A DNA stretch of 64,000 bases from an uncultured Paraprevotella sp. (GTDB lineage: Bacteria > Bacteroidota > Bacteroidia > Bacteroidales > Bacteroidaceae), in contig CAJUGV010000004.1 of the NCBI GenBank assembly GCA_910586505.1, forward strand, positions 124,001 through 188,000, read 5' to 3'. Under the pieces are notes generated by a model. It was not told where the DNA came from. It was given only the letters and a program-made list of their open reading frames with translations, and did not search any database. Numbering within the stretch: position 1 is the stretch's first letter; the number at the start of each line of letters is the position of its first letter. Below are positions 8,851 through 16,149 of the stretch, piece after piece. The position numbers were made by a program, and so were the translations under genes.

Positions 8851-9735
8851 TTAGTCTATAAAGCGGCGGGTGAGAGGGCCGAACTCTTCGATGCGGCGGT
8901 CGCGCAGGAAAGGCCACCAGCGACGCACGTTTTCCGAGCGTTCCATATCGATTTCCACCACCATGTTTTCTTCGCGGTCCTGACCGGCACGTGCCAGCAG
9001 CTCCCCCTGTGGACCGGCCACGAAACTGCTGCCCCAGAACTGTATGCCGCGGGTTTGTCCGGAAGGGTCCTGCTCGTGTCCCACTCGGTTTACGGCGATG
9101 ACCGGCAGGCCGTTGGCTACGGCATGTCCGCGTTGCACGGTGGTCCAGGCTTCGCGCTGGCGTTCCTGTTCTTCCGGTGTGTCGCTGCTTTCATATCCGA
9201 TAGCCGTAGGGTAGATGAGCAGTTCTGCGCCTTGCAGAGCCATGAGTCGCGCACCTTCCGGATACCATTGGTCCCAGCACACCTGTACGCCGAGCTTGCC
9301 GAGCGACGTCTGTATCGGATGGAAGCCCAGATCGCCCGGAGTGAAGTAGAATTTCTCGTAATAGGCGGGGTCGTCGGGAATGTGCATCTTGCGGTAAGTT
9401 CCGGCAATGGAACCGTCTGTGTCGAACACTACGGCAGTGTTGTGGTAAAGTCCGGCGGCACGTTTTTCAAACAGCGACGTGACGAGCACGATACCGAACT
9501 GATGGGCCAGTTCGCCGAAGAAACCTGTCGACGGTCCGGGAATGGGCTCGGCCAAGTCGAATTTCTGCGTGTCTTCCGTCTGACAGAAATAGAGCGAGTT
9601 GTGCAATTCCTGAAGCACGACGAGTTGCGCGCCCCTCCTGCATACGTCTTCTATGTTCTGTGCCAGTTTGTAAAGGTTGGCTTTGGTGTCGGCTGTGTTG
9701 GACTGTTGTATAAGTCCTATTTTTATTTTTCTCAT
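8851..9735 (-). CDS. aguB: N-carbamoylputrescine amidase, 294 aa
   Basis: A nitrilase-superfamily C-N hydrolase that converts N-carbamoylputrescine to putrescine, CO2 and ammonia. The Glu-Lys-Cys triad is visible: E43 in VVLQELHNS, Lys in GTYRKMHIPDD, and Cys in GVQVCWDQWYPEG. Full family length; cytoplasmic; no signal peptide. It sits 12 bases after aguA, so the pair carries out the two steps from agmatine to putrescine. Glutamine synthetase downstream could recapture the released ammonia (inference). Confidence 0.94.
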   Translation of the reverse strand: MRKIKIGLIQQSNTADTKANLYKLAQNIEDVCRRGAQLVVLQELHNSLYFCQTEDTQKFDLAEPIPGPSTGFFGELAHQFGIVLVTSLFEKRAAGLYHNTAVVFDTDGSIAGTYRKMHIPDDPAYYEKFYFTPGDLGFHPIQTSLGKLGVQVCWDQWYPEGARLMALQGAELLIYPTAIGYESSDTPEEQERQREAWTTVQRGHAVANGLPVIAVNRVGHEQDPSGQTRGIQFWGSSFVAGPQGELLARAGQDREENMVVEIDMERSENVRRWWPFLRDRRIEEFGPLTRRFID

Positions 9736-9747
9736 GATGACAATCGT

Positions 9748-10878
9748 TTACTTGAGTACGGGGATGGGAAACTGCATGGTGCAACAATGCAGCGAGCCGT
9801 GCTGGCGGATGAGTGCCCGGCAGTCGATGCTCACCACTTCGTGTTGCGGGAATGCTTTCTGCAAGGCTTTCCGGGCCTGTTCGTCCACGGCCGGCTGGTT
9901 GTAGACAGGCATCAGCACGGCGCCGTTTATCACCAGGAAATTGGCGTATGTGGCCGGGAGGCGCTGCCCGTCTTCGTCATATATGGCTTCCGGCATAGGC
10001 AGGGCGATGAGCCGGTAAGGTTCGTCCTGCGTCGTGCGGAACGTGCGGAGTTGCTCTTCCATGCGTGCAAGTGCCTCATAATGCTCGTCCGTGCGGTCTT
10101 CGCATTTCACGTAGGCGATGGTCTGGTCAGGACAGAAACGGGCCAGTGTGTCGATGTGGCTGTCCGTGTCGTCGCCGGCCAGATAGCCGTGGTCGAGCCA
10201 TAAGACTCTTTCCGCATGCAGGAATGATTTGAGCCGTTCTTCGATGTCGGCACGGTTCAGACTGTCGTTCCGGTTGACTGAAAGCAGACATTCCGAAGTG
10301 GTCATAAGCGTGCCGTGGCCGTCGCTCTCTATGGATCCTCCTTCGAATACGAAGTCCAGATGGTCGATGTACGTTCCGTTAAGCACGCCCTGTTCCATCA
10401 GCAGGCGGTTGATGCGGTTGTCGCGGTTGGCGGCAAACTTCTTTCCCCATCCGTTGAAACGGAAGTCCAGAAGGAGCGGACCGCCATCGTCTGCCAGTGT
10501 GATGAATCCGTGGTCGCGTGCCCAGGTGTCGTCGGTGGGGCAGTCCGCCCAGCGTATTTGTGCCACTACCTGTGCCGGAAATTTCTCTTTCAGCATGGCT
10601 TCCACACGGCTGCGTTCGGGCGTCACAATCAACAAAGGTTCGCGCGAGGCTATCTCATAGGCCATCCGCATATAGCAGGCCGTCACTTCTTCCAGCATGT
10701 CGCACCAGTCTGTTCCGGCATGCGGCCACGTGAGTTGCACTCCGCTTTGCGGAAACCATTCGGGAGGCAGGAATGTGCCCCTGATTTCTGTTTCTTCCGG
10801 ACCGTTTACTTCTTCGAAATTTATTTCAGACCAGCGTTCTACCGTGCTGGAGCTGCGAACTTTATATTGCAATCCCAT
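9748..10878 (-). CDS. aguA: Agmatine deiminase, 376 aa
   Basis: Hydrolyses agmatine to N-carbamoylputrescine and ammonia (peptidylarginine-deiminase-like guanidine hydrolase). The family start LPPEWFPQSGVQLTWPHAG appears at about residue 37, TDDTWARDHGF carries substrate-binding acids, and the catalytic Cys is C365 in GSLHCCTMQFP. The first 35 residues extend beyond the usual family start, but no better ATG is available. The promoter -7 box is at 10913-10920. Together with aguB it forms the arginine-derived putrescine route; the arginine decarboxylase is not in this window. Confidence 0.94.
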   Translation of the reverse strand: MGLQYKVRSSSTVERWSEINFEEVNGPEETEIRGTFLPPEWFPQSGVQLTWPHAGTDWCDMLEEVTACYMRMAYEIASREPLLIVTPERSRVEAMLKEKFPAQVVAQIRWADCPTDDTWARDHGFITLADDGGPLLLDFRFNGWGKKFAANRDNRINRLLMEQGVLNGTYIDHLDFVFEGGSIESDGHGTLMTTSECLLSVNRNDSLNRADIEERLKSFLHAERVLWLDHGYLAGDDTDSHIDTLARFCPDQTIAYVKCEDRTDEHYEALARMEEQLRTFRTTQDEPYRLIALPMPEAIYDEDGQRLPATYANFLVINGAVLMPVYNQPAVDEQARKALQKAFPQHEVVSIDCRALIRQHGSLHCCTMQFPIPVLK

Positions 10879-10899
10879 ACATCAATCTGATAATTCGTG

Positions 10900-10907
10900 T
10901 AATTTTG
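10900..10907 (+). promoter_or_regulatory. -7 box TAATTTTG, candidate fetA promoter
   Basis: TAnnTTTG on the plus strand. Transcription would start near 10913, inside the -7 box of the opposing aguA promoter, giving a leader of roughly 57 bases. Confidence 0.5.
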
Positions 10908-10912
10908 CTGCG

Positions 10913-10920
10913 CAAAGATA
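10913..10920 (-). promoter_or_regulatory. -7 box TATCTTTG, aguA promoter
   Basis: It matches TAnnTTTG on the minus strand, with a start point near 10907 and a leader of roughly 29 bases to aguA. It faces the plus-strand -7 box at 10900-10907. Confidence 0.6.
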
Positions 10921-10953
10921 CGAATCTTCCGGCAATAATGCCTTTATTTTTAT

Positions 10954-10961
10954 TAACTTTG
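10954..10961 (+). promoter_or_regulatory. -7 box TAACTTTG, second candidate fetA promoter
   Basis: It matches TAnnTTTG but lies only 8 bases before the ATG at 10970, so a transcript from it would be leaderless or start translation at the ATG at 10979. Confidence 0.45.
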
Positions 10962-10969
10962 TGCGAGGA

Positions 10970-11599
10970 ATGAAAGAGATGTTGAAAATAGAATCTGCTG
11001 CGTTGCGGCTTGGCGGGCGTTTGCTTCTGAGCGGCTTCGGCCTGCGGGTGAAACAGGGGGAGTGGGTTTGTCTCACCGGCGAGTCGGGATGCGGCAAAAC
11101 CTCTTTGCTGCGTGCGGTACAGGGTTTTTTGCCTTTAGAGGCCGGACAGGTGTTTGTCAACGGCGAGAAACTGGGGAGGCATACGGTGGAACGCATACGC
11201 GGCTGCACGGCCTATGTGCCGCAAGAACTCTTTCTGCCGGTGGAGACGGTGGGGGAGATGGTGCGCATTCCTTTTCAACTGAAAGCCAACAGCGGGCGCA
11301 GGTTTGCAGAGAACGAACTGTTGGAGCTTTGGAGCCTTTTGGGGCTGGAGCGCGATTTGCTCCGGCGAAGAGTGGTGCAGCTTTCGGGCGGGCAGCGGCA
11401 GCGTGTCATTCTCTCTATGGCTGCTTTGCTGGCGAAACCTCTTTGTCTGGTCGATGAGCCTACTTCCGCTCTCGATGGGGAAAGTGTGGGGCGCGTGGTG
11501 GATCTGTTCCGTCGCATGGCCGCTGCCGGTACCGCGGTGCTGAGTGTCTCGCATAACCGTGATTTTCTGGATGCCTGCGACCGGGTGATAAGACTTTAG
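10970..11599 (+). CDS. fetA: ABC transporter ATP-binding protein, FetA-like, 209 aa
   Basis: ATPase of an ABC exporter. Walker A is GESGCGKTS (about residue 37), the signature is LSGGQRQRV, Walker B is CLVDEPTSALD, and the switch His is in SVSHNRDF. The pairing with a UPF0014/FetB permease 10 bases downstream identifies the YbbL/FetA group, in E. coli an iron exporter that protects against oxidative stress. The ATG at 10970 (or 10979) is chosen because the longer frame runs back through aguA. Transport of iron is inferred from the family, not shown here. Confidence 0.87.
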   Translation: MKEMLKIESAALRLGGRLLLSGFGLRVKQGEWVCLTGESGCGKTSLLRAVQGFLPLEAGQVFVNGEKLGRHTVERIRGCTAYVPQELFLPVETVGEMVRIPFQLKANSGRRFAENELLELWSLLGLERDLLRRRVVQLSGGQRQRVILSMAALLAKPLCLVDEPTSALDGESVGRVVDLFRRMAAAGTAVLSVSHNRDFLDACDRVIRL

Positions 11600-11609
11600 A
11601 CAAACTGGG

Positions 11610-12410
11610 ATGGGGATGATGGATTTAACGTATGGCGGATTGGCTGTCGGCATGTTGCTGATGCTCATTCCTTTTTATTTTCTGTGGCGTTTTCGCACGG
11701 GGCTGCTTCAGTCTGCCGTGTGGGGTACGGTGAGGATGACGGTGCAGTTGCTGCTCATCGGTGTGTATCTGCGTTTTCTGTTCCGCTGGGACAATGCTTG
11801 GGTCAATGTGCTGTGGATGGTGGTCATGGCGTGTGTGGCCTCTCATACGGCCGTGAGCCGTACACCGTTGCGACGCGGGGTGCTCTTTGTTCCCCTGCTT
11901 GTAGGATTTCTCTCTGCGCTTTTGCCTATATCGCTGTATTTTCTCGGTTTCGTGATGAGGGCCGAGGATTTGTTTGCCGCCCGTTTTTTTATTCCTGTGT
12001 CCGGTGTGCTGTTCGGTAATATGCTTACGGTGAATATAATGGCGGTGAACGTTTATTACGGAGACCTGCGCCGGGAGCAGCCGCTGTATTATTATCTGTT
12101 GGGTAACGGAGCCACACGGTTCGAGGCCACCCTACCTTTTCTTCGTTCGGCTGTCATCAAGTCTTTTTCTCCCTGTATCGCCAATATGGCGGTTCTGGGT
12201 ATTGTGTCTTTCCCCGGAACAATGATCGGTCAGATACTCGGAGGGGCCATGCCGGAGGTGGCCATCAAATATCAGTTGATGATAAGCGTGATTACCGTGG
12301 TGGCTTCCATGCTCTCTTTGGTCGTGACGATTTATCTGTCTTCGCAGCGCACATTTGATGAATTCGGCCGTCTGAAACAAGTATTCCGCGAAGAGCGGAA
12401 CGATGCCTGA
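11610..12410 (+). CDS. fetB: ABC transporter permease, FetB/YbbM (UPF0014) family, 266 aa
   Basis: An integral membrane permease with about seven hydrophobic segments. The UPF0014 hallmark is GIVSFPGTMIGQILGGAMPEVAIKYQ around residue 198, and FFIPVSGVLFGNMLTVN is also family-typical. E. coli FetB is 259 aa, close to this length. The gene starts 10 bases after fetA. Three nearby ATGs (11610, 11616, 11619) are possible; the GGGG at 11612-11615 would suit 11619. The role inferred from the family is metal (iron) efflux across the inner membrane. Confidence 0.88.
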   Translation: MGMMDLTYGGLAVGMLLMLIPFYFLWRFRTGLLQSAVWGTVRMTVQLLLIGVYLRFLFRWDNAWVNVLWMVVMACVASHTAVSRTPLRRGVLFVPLLVGFLSALLPISLYFLGFVMRAEDLFAARFFIPVSGVLFGNMLTVNIMAVNVYYGDLRREQPLYYYLLGNGATRFEATLPFLRSAVIKSFSPCIANMAVLGIVSFPGTMIGQILGGAMPEVAIKYQLMISVITVVASMLSLVVTIYLSSQRTFDEFGRLKQVFREERNDA

Positions 12411-12493
12411 ATGCGGACGGGGGGAGTGGTTTTGTCAATGTTTTTGCCCTTCCGGCAGGCCGGGGAAAAGCGGGGCGCAGCACCCTGAAAAGT

Positions 12494-12568
12494 GTTCCTC
12501 ATCATTTTTTATTTTCATGCGGAAGACTTTTTAAAATGCTGCGGAAGATTTTATGGCGTTTTCCGCAG
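12494..12568. repeat. Dispersed inverted-repeat element, copy 1
   Basis: An imperfect inverted repeat (TTCC 12495-12498 with GGAA 12521-12524) surrounds a core CATCATTTTT...TTTTCATG. It is followed by a perfect 8-bp stem CTGCGGAA (12539-12546) / TTCCGCAG (12561-12568) and an A run. About 25 bases of the first half are identical to the minus strand of copy 2 at 25002-25035. Located 84 bases after the fetB stop. Confidence 0.65.
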
Positions 12569-12676
12569 AAAAAAAAGTTGTTGTTCCTGATGAATTTAAA
12601 TGATTGTCAGTCTGTGCTTTATCTTAATTGAGGCGGTTTTTGAACGATAAACCGGATTTGTTTAGAATATTTTCCG

Positions 12677-12684
12677 TATATTTG
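12677..12684 (+). promoter_or_regulatory. -7 box TATATTTG with upstream TTTG
   Basis: It matches TAnnTTTG, with a TTTG at about 12658-12661 at suitable spacing. It would drive the structured region 12690-13010 and possibly the gene at 13067. Confidence 0.6.
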
Positions 12685-12689
12685 TTCCA

Positions 12690-13012
12690 AGTTCTCGTGC
12701 ATGTACCTTGTCGAAGGTATGTAGGAAGCAGGGGGACGGTATAAATAAAAGAAGGCGTTTACTTGGCGCTTTGTTCTTTGGCTGCTCAGAATCTCGCAAG
12801 TTCTAAATCCGGTCGAAAGCAAAGCAATGGTAGATGCCCGGTGGGTATGTATTATATTATCCCGTGGGGTGTCCGTGCTCTTGTGGCATGGATACCGTGG
12901 GGTATATAGCATATCGGCGTGGGCTTCTGGCATTGTTCGTTCGGACTGGATTGGGCAATGCGAGAGCCTTGAGCAGCGGAGCGGGCAATAGGTACAGGCT
13001 CCCACGCTTTTA
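12690..13012 (+). ncRNA. Candidate structured RNA or long structured 5' leader
   Basis: There is no convincing protein gene here, but base pairing is strong. A 12-bp uninterrupted stem runs 12868-12879 with 12885-12896 (loop CTTGT), and extends after a small internal loop through 12858-12863 with 12899-12904. Further on, GCGTGGG (12917-12923) pairs with CCCACGC (13001-13007) and encloses two helices, GCATTG/CAATGC (12930-12935, 12956-12961) and AGCCT/AGGCT (12965-12969, 12996-13000), forming a three-way junction ending in CTTTTAAT. A promoter lies just upstream. It could be a free small RNA (a rod-like 6S type is one option) or a regulatory leader of the gene at 13067. Identity not established. 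Confidence 0.5.
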
Positions 13013-13066
13013 ATATTCAATTAATCTGCTCTTTTGCGGGGCCTGAGGGCAAAAGAGAAACTTATC

Positions 13067-13750
13067 ATGATGAAAAGAATGTGGTTGGGAATGGTGCTGT
13101 TCTTGTGGACCGGCATCGTTTGTGCGCAGAAAGATGTGACATGTTTTATGGGGATTCCGGTGGATGGCACTAAATCGGCCATGATACAGAAACTGAAAGC
13201 CAAAGGATTTAAGTATGACAGTACGCTTGACTTGTTGACAGGAAGGTTTAACGGGTACGAAGTGATGGTGGGTGTGGTCACTCATAATGATAAAGTGTGG
13301 CGGATTATGTTGCAGGATAAGAACGGGACTGATGAGGGAAATATCAAGATACGGTTCAATAATCTTTTCTGGCAATTCGGGAGAAATGAGAAGTATTTAG
13401 CGTATGATAAAAATGCCATATTAGGGGAAGATGAAAGAATTGGTTATGAGATGTTGGTGAATCATAAGCGATACGAAGCCATTTTCTTACAATCTCCCCG
13501 AAAAATGGAGACGTTTTCGGATGAAGAACGGTGGGAGATACTCCGGTCTCTAGGATATGAGGCAGAAGATGTTAATACCTTGACAGAAGAACAAAAAATA
13601 CAAATGGGAAATGAATTTGCCGGTTACGTACTGGAGAATTATTGGTTGAAAAAGCCTGTTTGGTTTATGATAGAGGGGAGCGGAACGAACTATCGCATTC
13701 TGATGTATTACGACAATGAATATAATAAAGCCGATGGCGAAGACTTATAG
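13067..13750 (+). CDS. Hypothetical secreted protein, 227 aa
   Basis: Residues 1-19 form a signal peptide (MKRMWLGMVLFLWTGIVCAQ), so the product goes to the periplasm or outside. The mature part begins KDVTCFMGIPVDGTKSAM and is mixed alpha/beta and fairly charged; family not recognised. The ATG at 13067 is preferred over the frame start at 13034, because only from here does the signal peptide sit at the N-terminus. The 56 bases before it follow the structured region 12690-13012, which may be its leader. Base composition is poorer in GC than in the fetAB genes upstream. Confidence 0.72.
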   Translation: MMKRMWLGMVLFLWTGIVCAQKDVTCFMGIPVDGTKSAMIQKLKAKGFKYDSTLDLLTGRFNGYEVMVGVVTHNDKVWRIMLQDKNGTDEGNIKIRFNNLFWQFGRNEKYLAYDKNAILGEDERIGYEMLVNHKRYEAIFLQSPRKMETFSDEERWEILRSLGYEAEDVNTLTEEQKIQMGNEFAGYVLENYWLKKPVWFMIEGSGTNYRILMYYDNEYNKADGEDL

Positions 13751-13769
13751 TCTTCTTTTCCGCTCTTTT

Positions 13770-13802
13770 CGCAAGGTTTTCTTATGTTTAGAAAGCCTTG
13801 CG
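13770..13802. terminator. Inverted repeat between convergent genes
   Basis: CGCAAGG (13770-13776) pairs with CCTTGCG (13796-13802), with inner pairing of TTTCT and AGAAA. There is no T run, and it overlaps the 3' end of the glycosyltransferase gene; a weak or factor-dependent terminator at best. Confidence 0.4.
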
Positions 13803-14975
13803 GCGGAAGCGGGAATGCGGTGCCGTTTTGTAGCTGCACCATGAGCAGACATGCCACCAGGCAAGGCGGGCTTCATACCACAGCATGGAAAGATGGTAAG
13901 GCCGTTCTCTCAAGGCGCGGGCCGAACGGTTGAACCAGTTTATTTTCAAAAGGCAGAGGAGGACAAACAACATGGCTACCATTGCCGTACCCACCCATTG
14001 CTGTTGCAGGATGCTCCATGCTGCGGCTATGAAGGCTGTGCAATAGAACAGGATGTTTGCGGATTGTTTCAGGTTGAATGCCAGTCGGTAGAGCCAGGTG
14101 CCGACGAAATGCCGGCGTGTTTCTATGTAGCAAGTGCGGCTGAGTCGCCACTGTTCGGCAGATTGTGGCCCTTCGCAGACCACCTTACTGTCGGGATGCA
14201 GCGAAACGGCGGTGTTCGTGGCTGTGCTGTGTCGGTTGACTAACAGTTCGGCCGCTCCGTCCACTAAATTGATGTCTTTTGCAAATCCTTTGTGCTCCAT
14301 AAAGAAACTCTTGCGGTAGGCAAGGTTGGCCGGATGGCAGCGGTAGGCCTTGTGGCGCATGGCCCAAGGCAGGAATTGCATCTGGTGATAGAGATAGAGG
14401 AACACGGCTTTACGCGAGAGCCGGGTGGCTTTCTCCATGTAGTTGGCATATCCCAGTACCATCTTTTTGTTGTCATGGAAATGGCTTGCCATGACAGAAA
14501 GCCAATGGTGTGAACATGGGTGGCTGTCCGGTTCGGTAATGACGATCCATTCGTGTGTCGCGGCTTTGATGCCGATAGTCAGTGAAAGGCGTTTATGACT
14601 GATGTGGCGTGCACCCGCCGGAGTGAAAGTATGCCGGAGGTTGGGATACTGGAGTTCCAGTGTTTTCAGTACGTCTTCTGTGCGGTCTGTCGATGAGTTG
14701 TTGACGACGATGACCTCGAAGTTGTCATAGTCCTGTTCCAATATAAGGGGCAGGTTGCGTTGCAGGGCATCGGCTTGATTGTGCGTAGCGATAACGACGG
14801 AGACAGCCGTCTGCGGTTTTCCTGCATTGGGAGCAGAAACTTCAGCTTCTTGCCGTCGGACAATGCGTGATGTCTGTAAGTAAGATAGAGCCGTACGGAA
14901 ATGCACAACCCATGCCAGGGTGAACCCGGCATAGGCTGCATATTCCTGTATGAGAGTCGTGAATGAAAGCATCAT
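13788..14975 (-). CDS. Membrane-bound family 2 glycosyltransferase, 395 aa
   Basis: A GT2 (GT-A fold) enzyme that transfers a sugar from a nucleotide-sugar donor. The N-terminal membrane segment is about residues 5-25. The catalytic domain starts at VSVVIATHNQADALQRNLP (about residue 58), with the nucleotide-binding VNNSSTDRTEDVL and a metal-binding-type acidic motif TEPDSH. Near residues 305-345 there are two hydrophobic segments. It is the last gene of the his-lys operon and overlaps the lysA stop by 4 bases (translational coupling). Acceptor unknown; a cell-surface glycan is the usual role. Confidence 0.85.
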   Translation of the reverse strand: MMLSFTTLIQEYAAYAGFTLAWVVHFRTALSYLQTSRIVRRQEAEVSAPNAGKPQTAVSVVIATHNQADALQRNLPLILEQDYDNFEVIVVNNSSTDRTEDVLKTLELQYPNLRHTFTPAGARHISHKRLSLTIGIKAATHEWIVITEPDSHPCSHHWLSVMASHFHDNKKMVLGYANYMEKATRLSRKAVFLYLYHQMQFLPWAMRHKAYRCHPANLAYRKSFFMEHKGFAKDINLVDGAAELLVNRHSTATNTAVSLHPDSKVVCEGPQSAEQWRLSRTCYIETRRHFVGTWLYRLAFNLKQSANILFYCTAFIAAAWSILQQQWVGTAMVAMLFVLLCLLKINWFNRSARALRERPYHLSMLWYEARLAWWHVCSWCSYKTAPHSRFRRKAF

Positions 14976-16147
14976 TCGAAATCTTCAGTGATATAGCCGA
15001 CAGGCAATTCACGGCAGTTGTATCTCGAAGCCATGATTTCGCCGTATGCACCGGCCGAGCGTAAGGCCAGAAAGTCGCCACGGTGGCATCTGTTAATGTC
15101 GAATGCCTTGACAAACACGTCGCTGGACTCGCAGATGGGGCCTACTACGTCGTATGTTTCCTTATGTTCGTCGCTACTCAGGTTTTCGATAAAATGAAAT
15201 GCCTGATACAGGGCAGGGCGGATAAGGTCGGTCATGCCGGCATCTACGATGGCGAACTGCTTGTAGGTGGCTTGTTTTATATAAAGCACACGGGTGATGA
15301 GGCTACCGCATTGGCCTACGACGGCTCTGCCCAGCTCGAAATGCAACTGCTGGTCGGGCCGCAGGTTCAAATGCTTGCGGTAGGTCTGGAAGTAGTCGGC
15401 AAAATTGGGTACGGGTACTTCGTTGGGGTGTTGGTAGTCTATGCCCAGACCACCGCCCACATTGATGTTTTTTACCCTGATTTGGTGGCGTTCCAGCTCG
15501 TCCTGCAACTCGTTGATGCGGTTGCAGAGAGCTACGAAGTCTCCCATATCAAGTATTTGCGAGCCAATGTGGAAGTGCAGCCCGACAAATTCCACGTGCT
15601 TCAATGTGGCAGCGATGTCTATCACTTTCTTCATATCCGCCATGGCTATGCCGAATTTGTTCTCTGCCAGTCCGGTAGTGATGTTGGCATGAGTATGCGC
15701 GCCTACGTCCGGATTGATGCGGAAAGAAACGCGTGCCACCTTCTCTTTTTCACCGGCCAGTTGGTCTATGACCTCCAGTTCGGGGATGCTCTCTACGTTG
15801 AAATACGCGATGTCGGCATCCAGGCCGAGGTTGATTTCCCAGTCGCTTTTTCCCACTCCGGCATAGACTATTTTGTCGGGAGAGAAACCGGCATCCAGAC
15901 ATGCCTTGATTTCGCCTCCGCTCACACAGTCGGCACCCAGCCCTGCCGCACTGATAATACGTAAGATCTTACGGTTGGCGTTGGCTTTTACGGCATAGTG
16001 TACATGGTAGTTTCCACCGCCGCATCTTGTTGCTTCAGTCTTGATAGTATCTAACGTGCGTCGCAGGAGTGCCGTGTCGTAATAGTAGAACGGAGTTTTT
16101 GTCGTTCTGAATTGTTCTATCGGAAACGAACCGTCTTTCATATTCAT
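14972..16147 (-). CDS. lysA: Diaminopimelate decarboxylase, 391 aa
   Basis: A PLP-dependent fold-type III enzyme; the last step of lysine synthesis (meso-DAP to lysine and CO2). The PLP lysine is in HVHYAVKANANRKILR (about residue 53), with GADCVSGGEIKACLDAGF and GLHFHIGSQ following, and the active-site Cys motif is VGPICESSDVF. Length is typical. It starts 2 bases after lysC, so the pathway's first and last steps are encoded side by side. Confidence 0.96.
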   Translation of the reverse strand: MNMKDGSFPIEQFRTTKTPFYYYDTALLRRTLDTIKTEATRCGGGNYHVHYAVKANANRKILRIISAAGLGADCVSGGEIKACLDAGFSPDKIVYAGVGKSDWEINLGLDADIAYFNVESIPELEVIDQLAGEKEKVARVSFRINPDVGAHTHANITTGLAENKFGIAMADMKKVIDIAATLKHVEFVGLHFHIGSQILDMGDFVALCNRINELQDELERHQIRVKNINVGGGLGIDYQHPNEVPVPNFADYFQTYRKHLNLRPDQQLHFELGRAVVGQCGSLITRVLYIKQATYKQFAIVDAGMTDLIRPALYQAFHFIENLSSDEHKETYDVVGPICESSDVFVKAFDINRCHRGDFLALRSAGAYGEIMASRYNCRELPVGYITEDFE

Positions 16148-16149
16148 CG

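Noticed and set aside
12847..12909. 20-codon frame with two Pro-Trp-Gly units in the structured region
   Set aside because: It coincides with the two arms of the hairpin, and repeated residues follow from the repeated CCGTGGGGT; there is no ribosome site. It is kept only as a note in the RNA finding.
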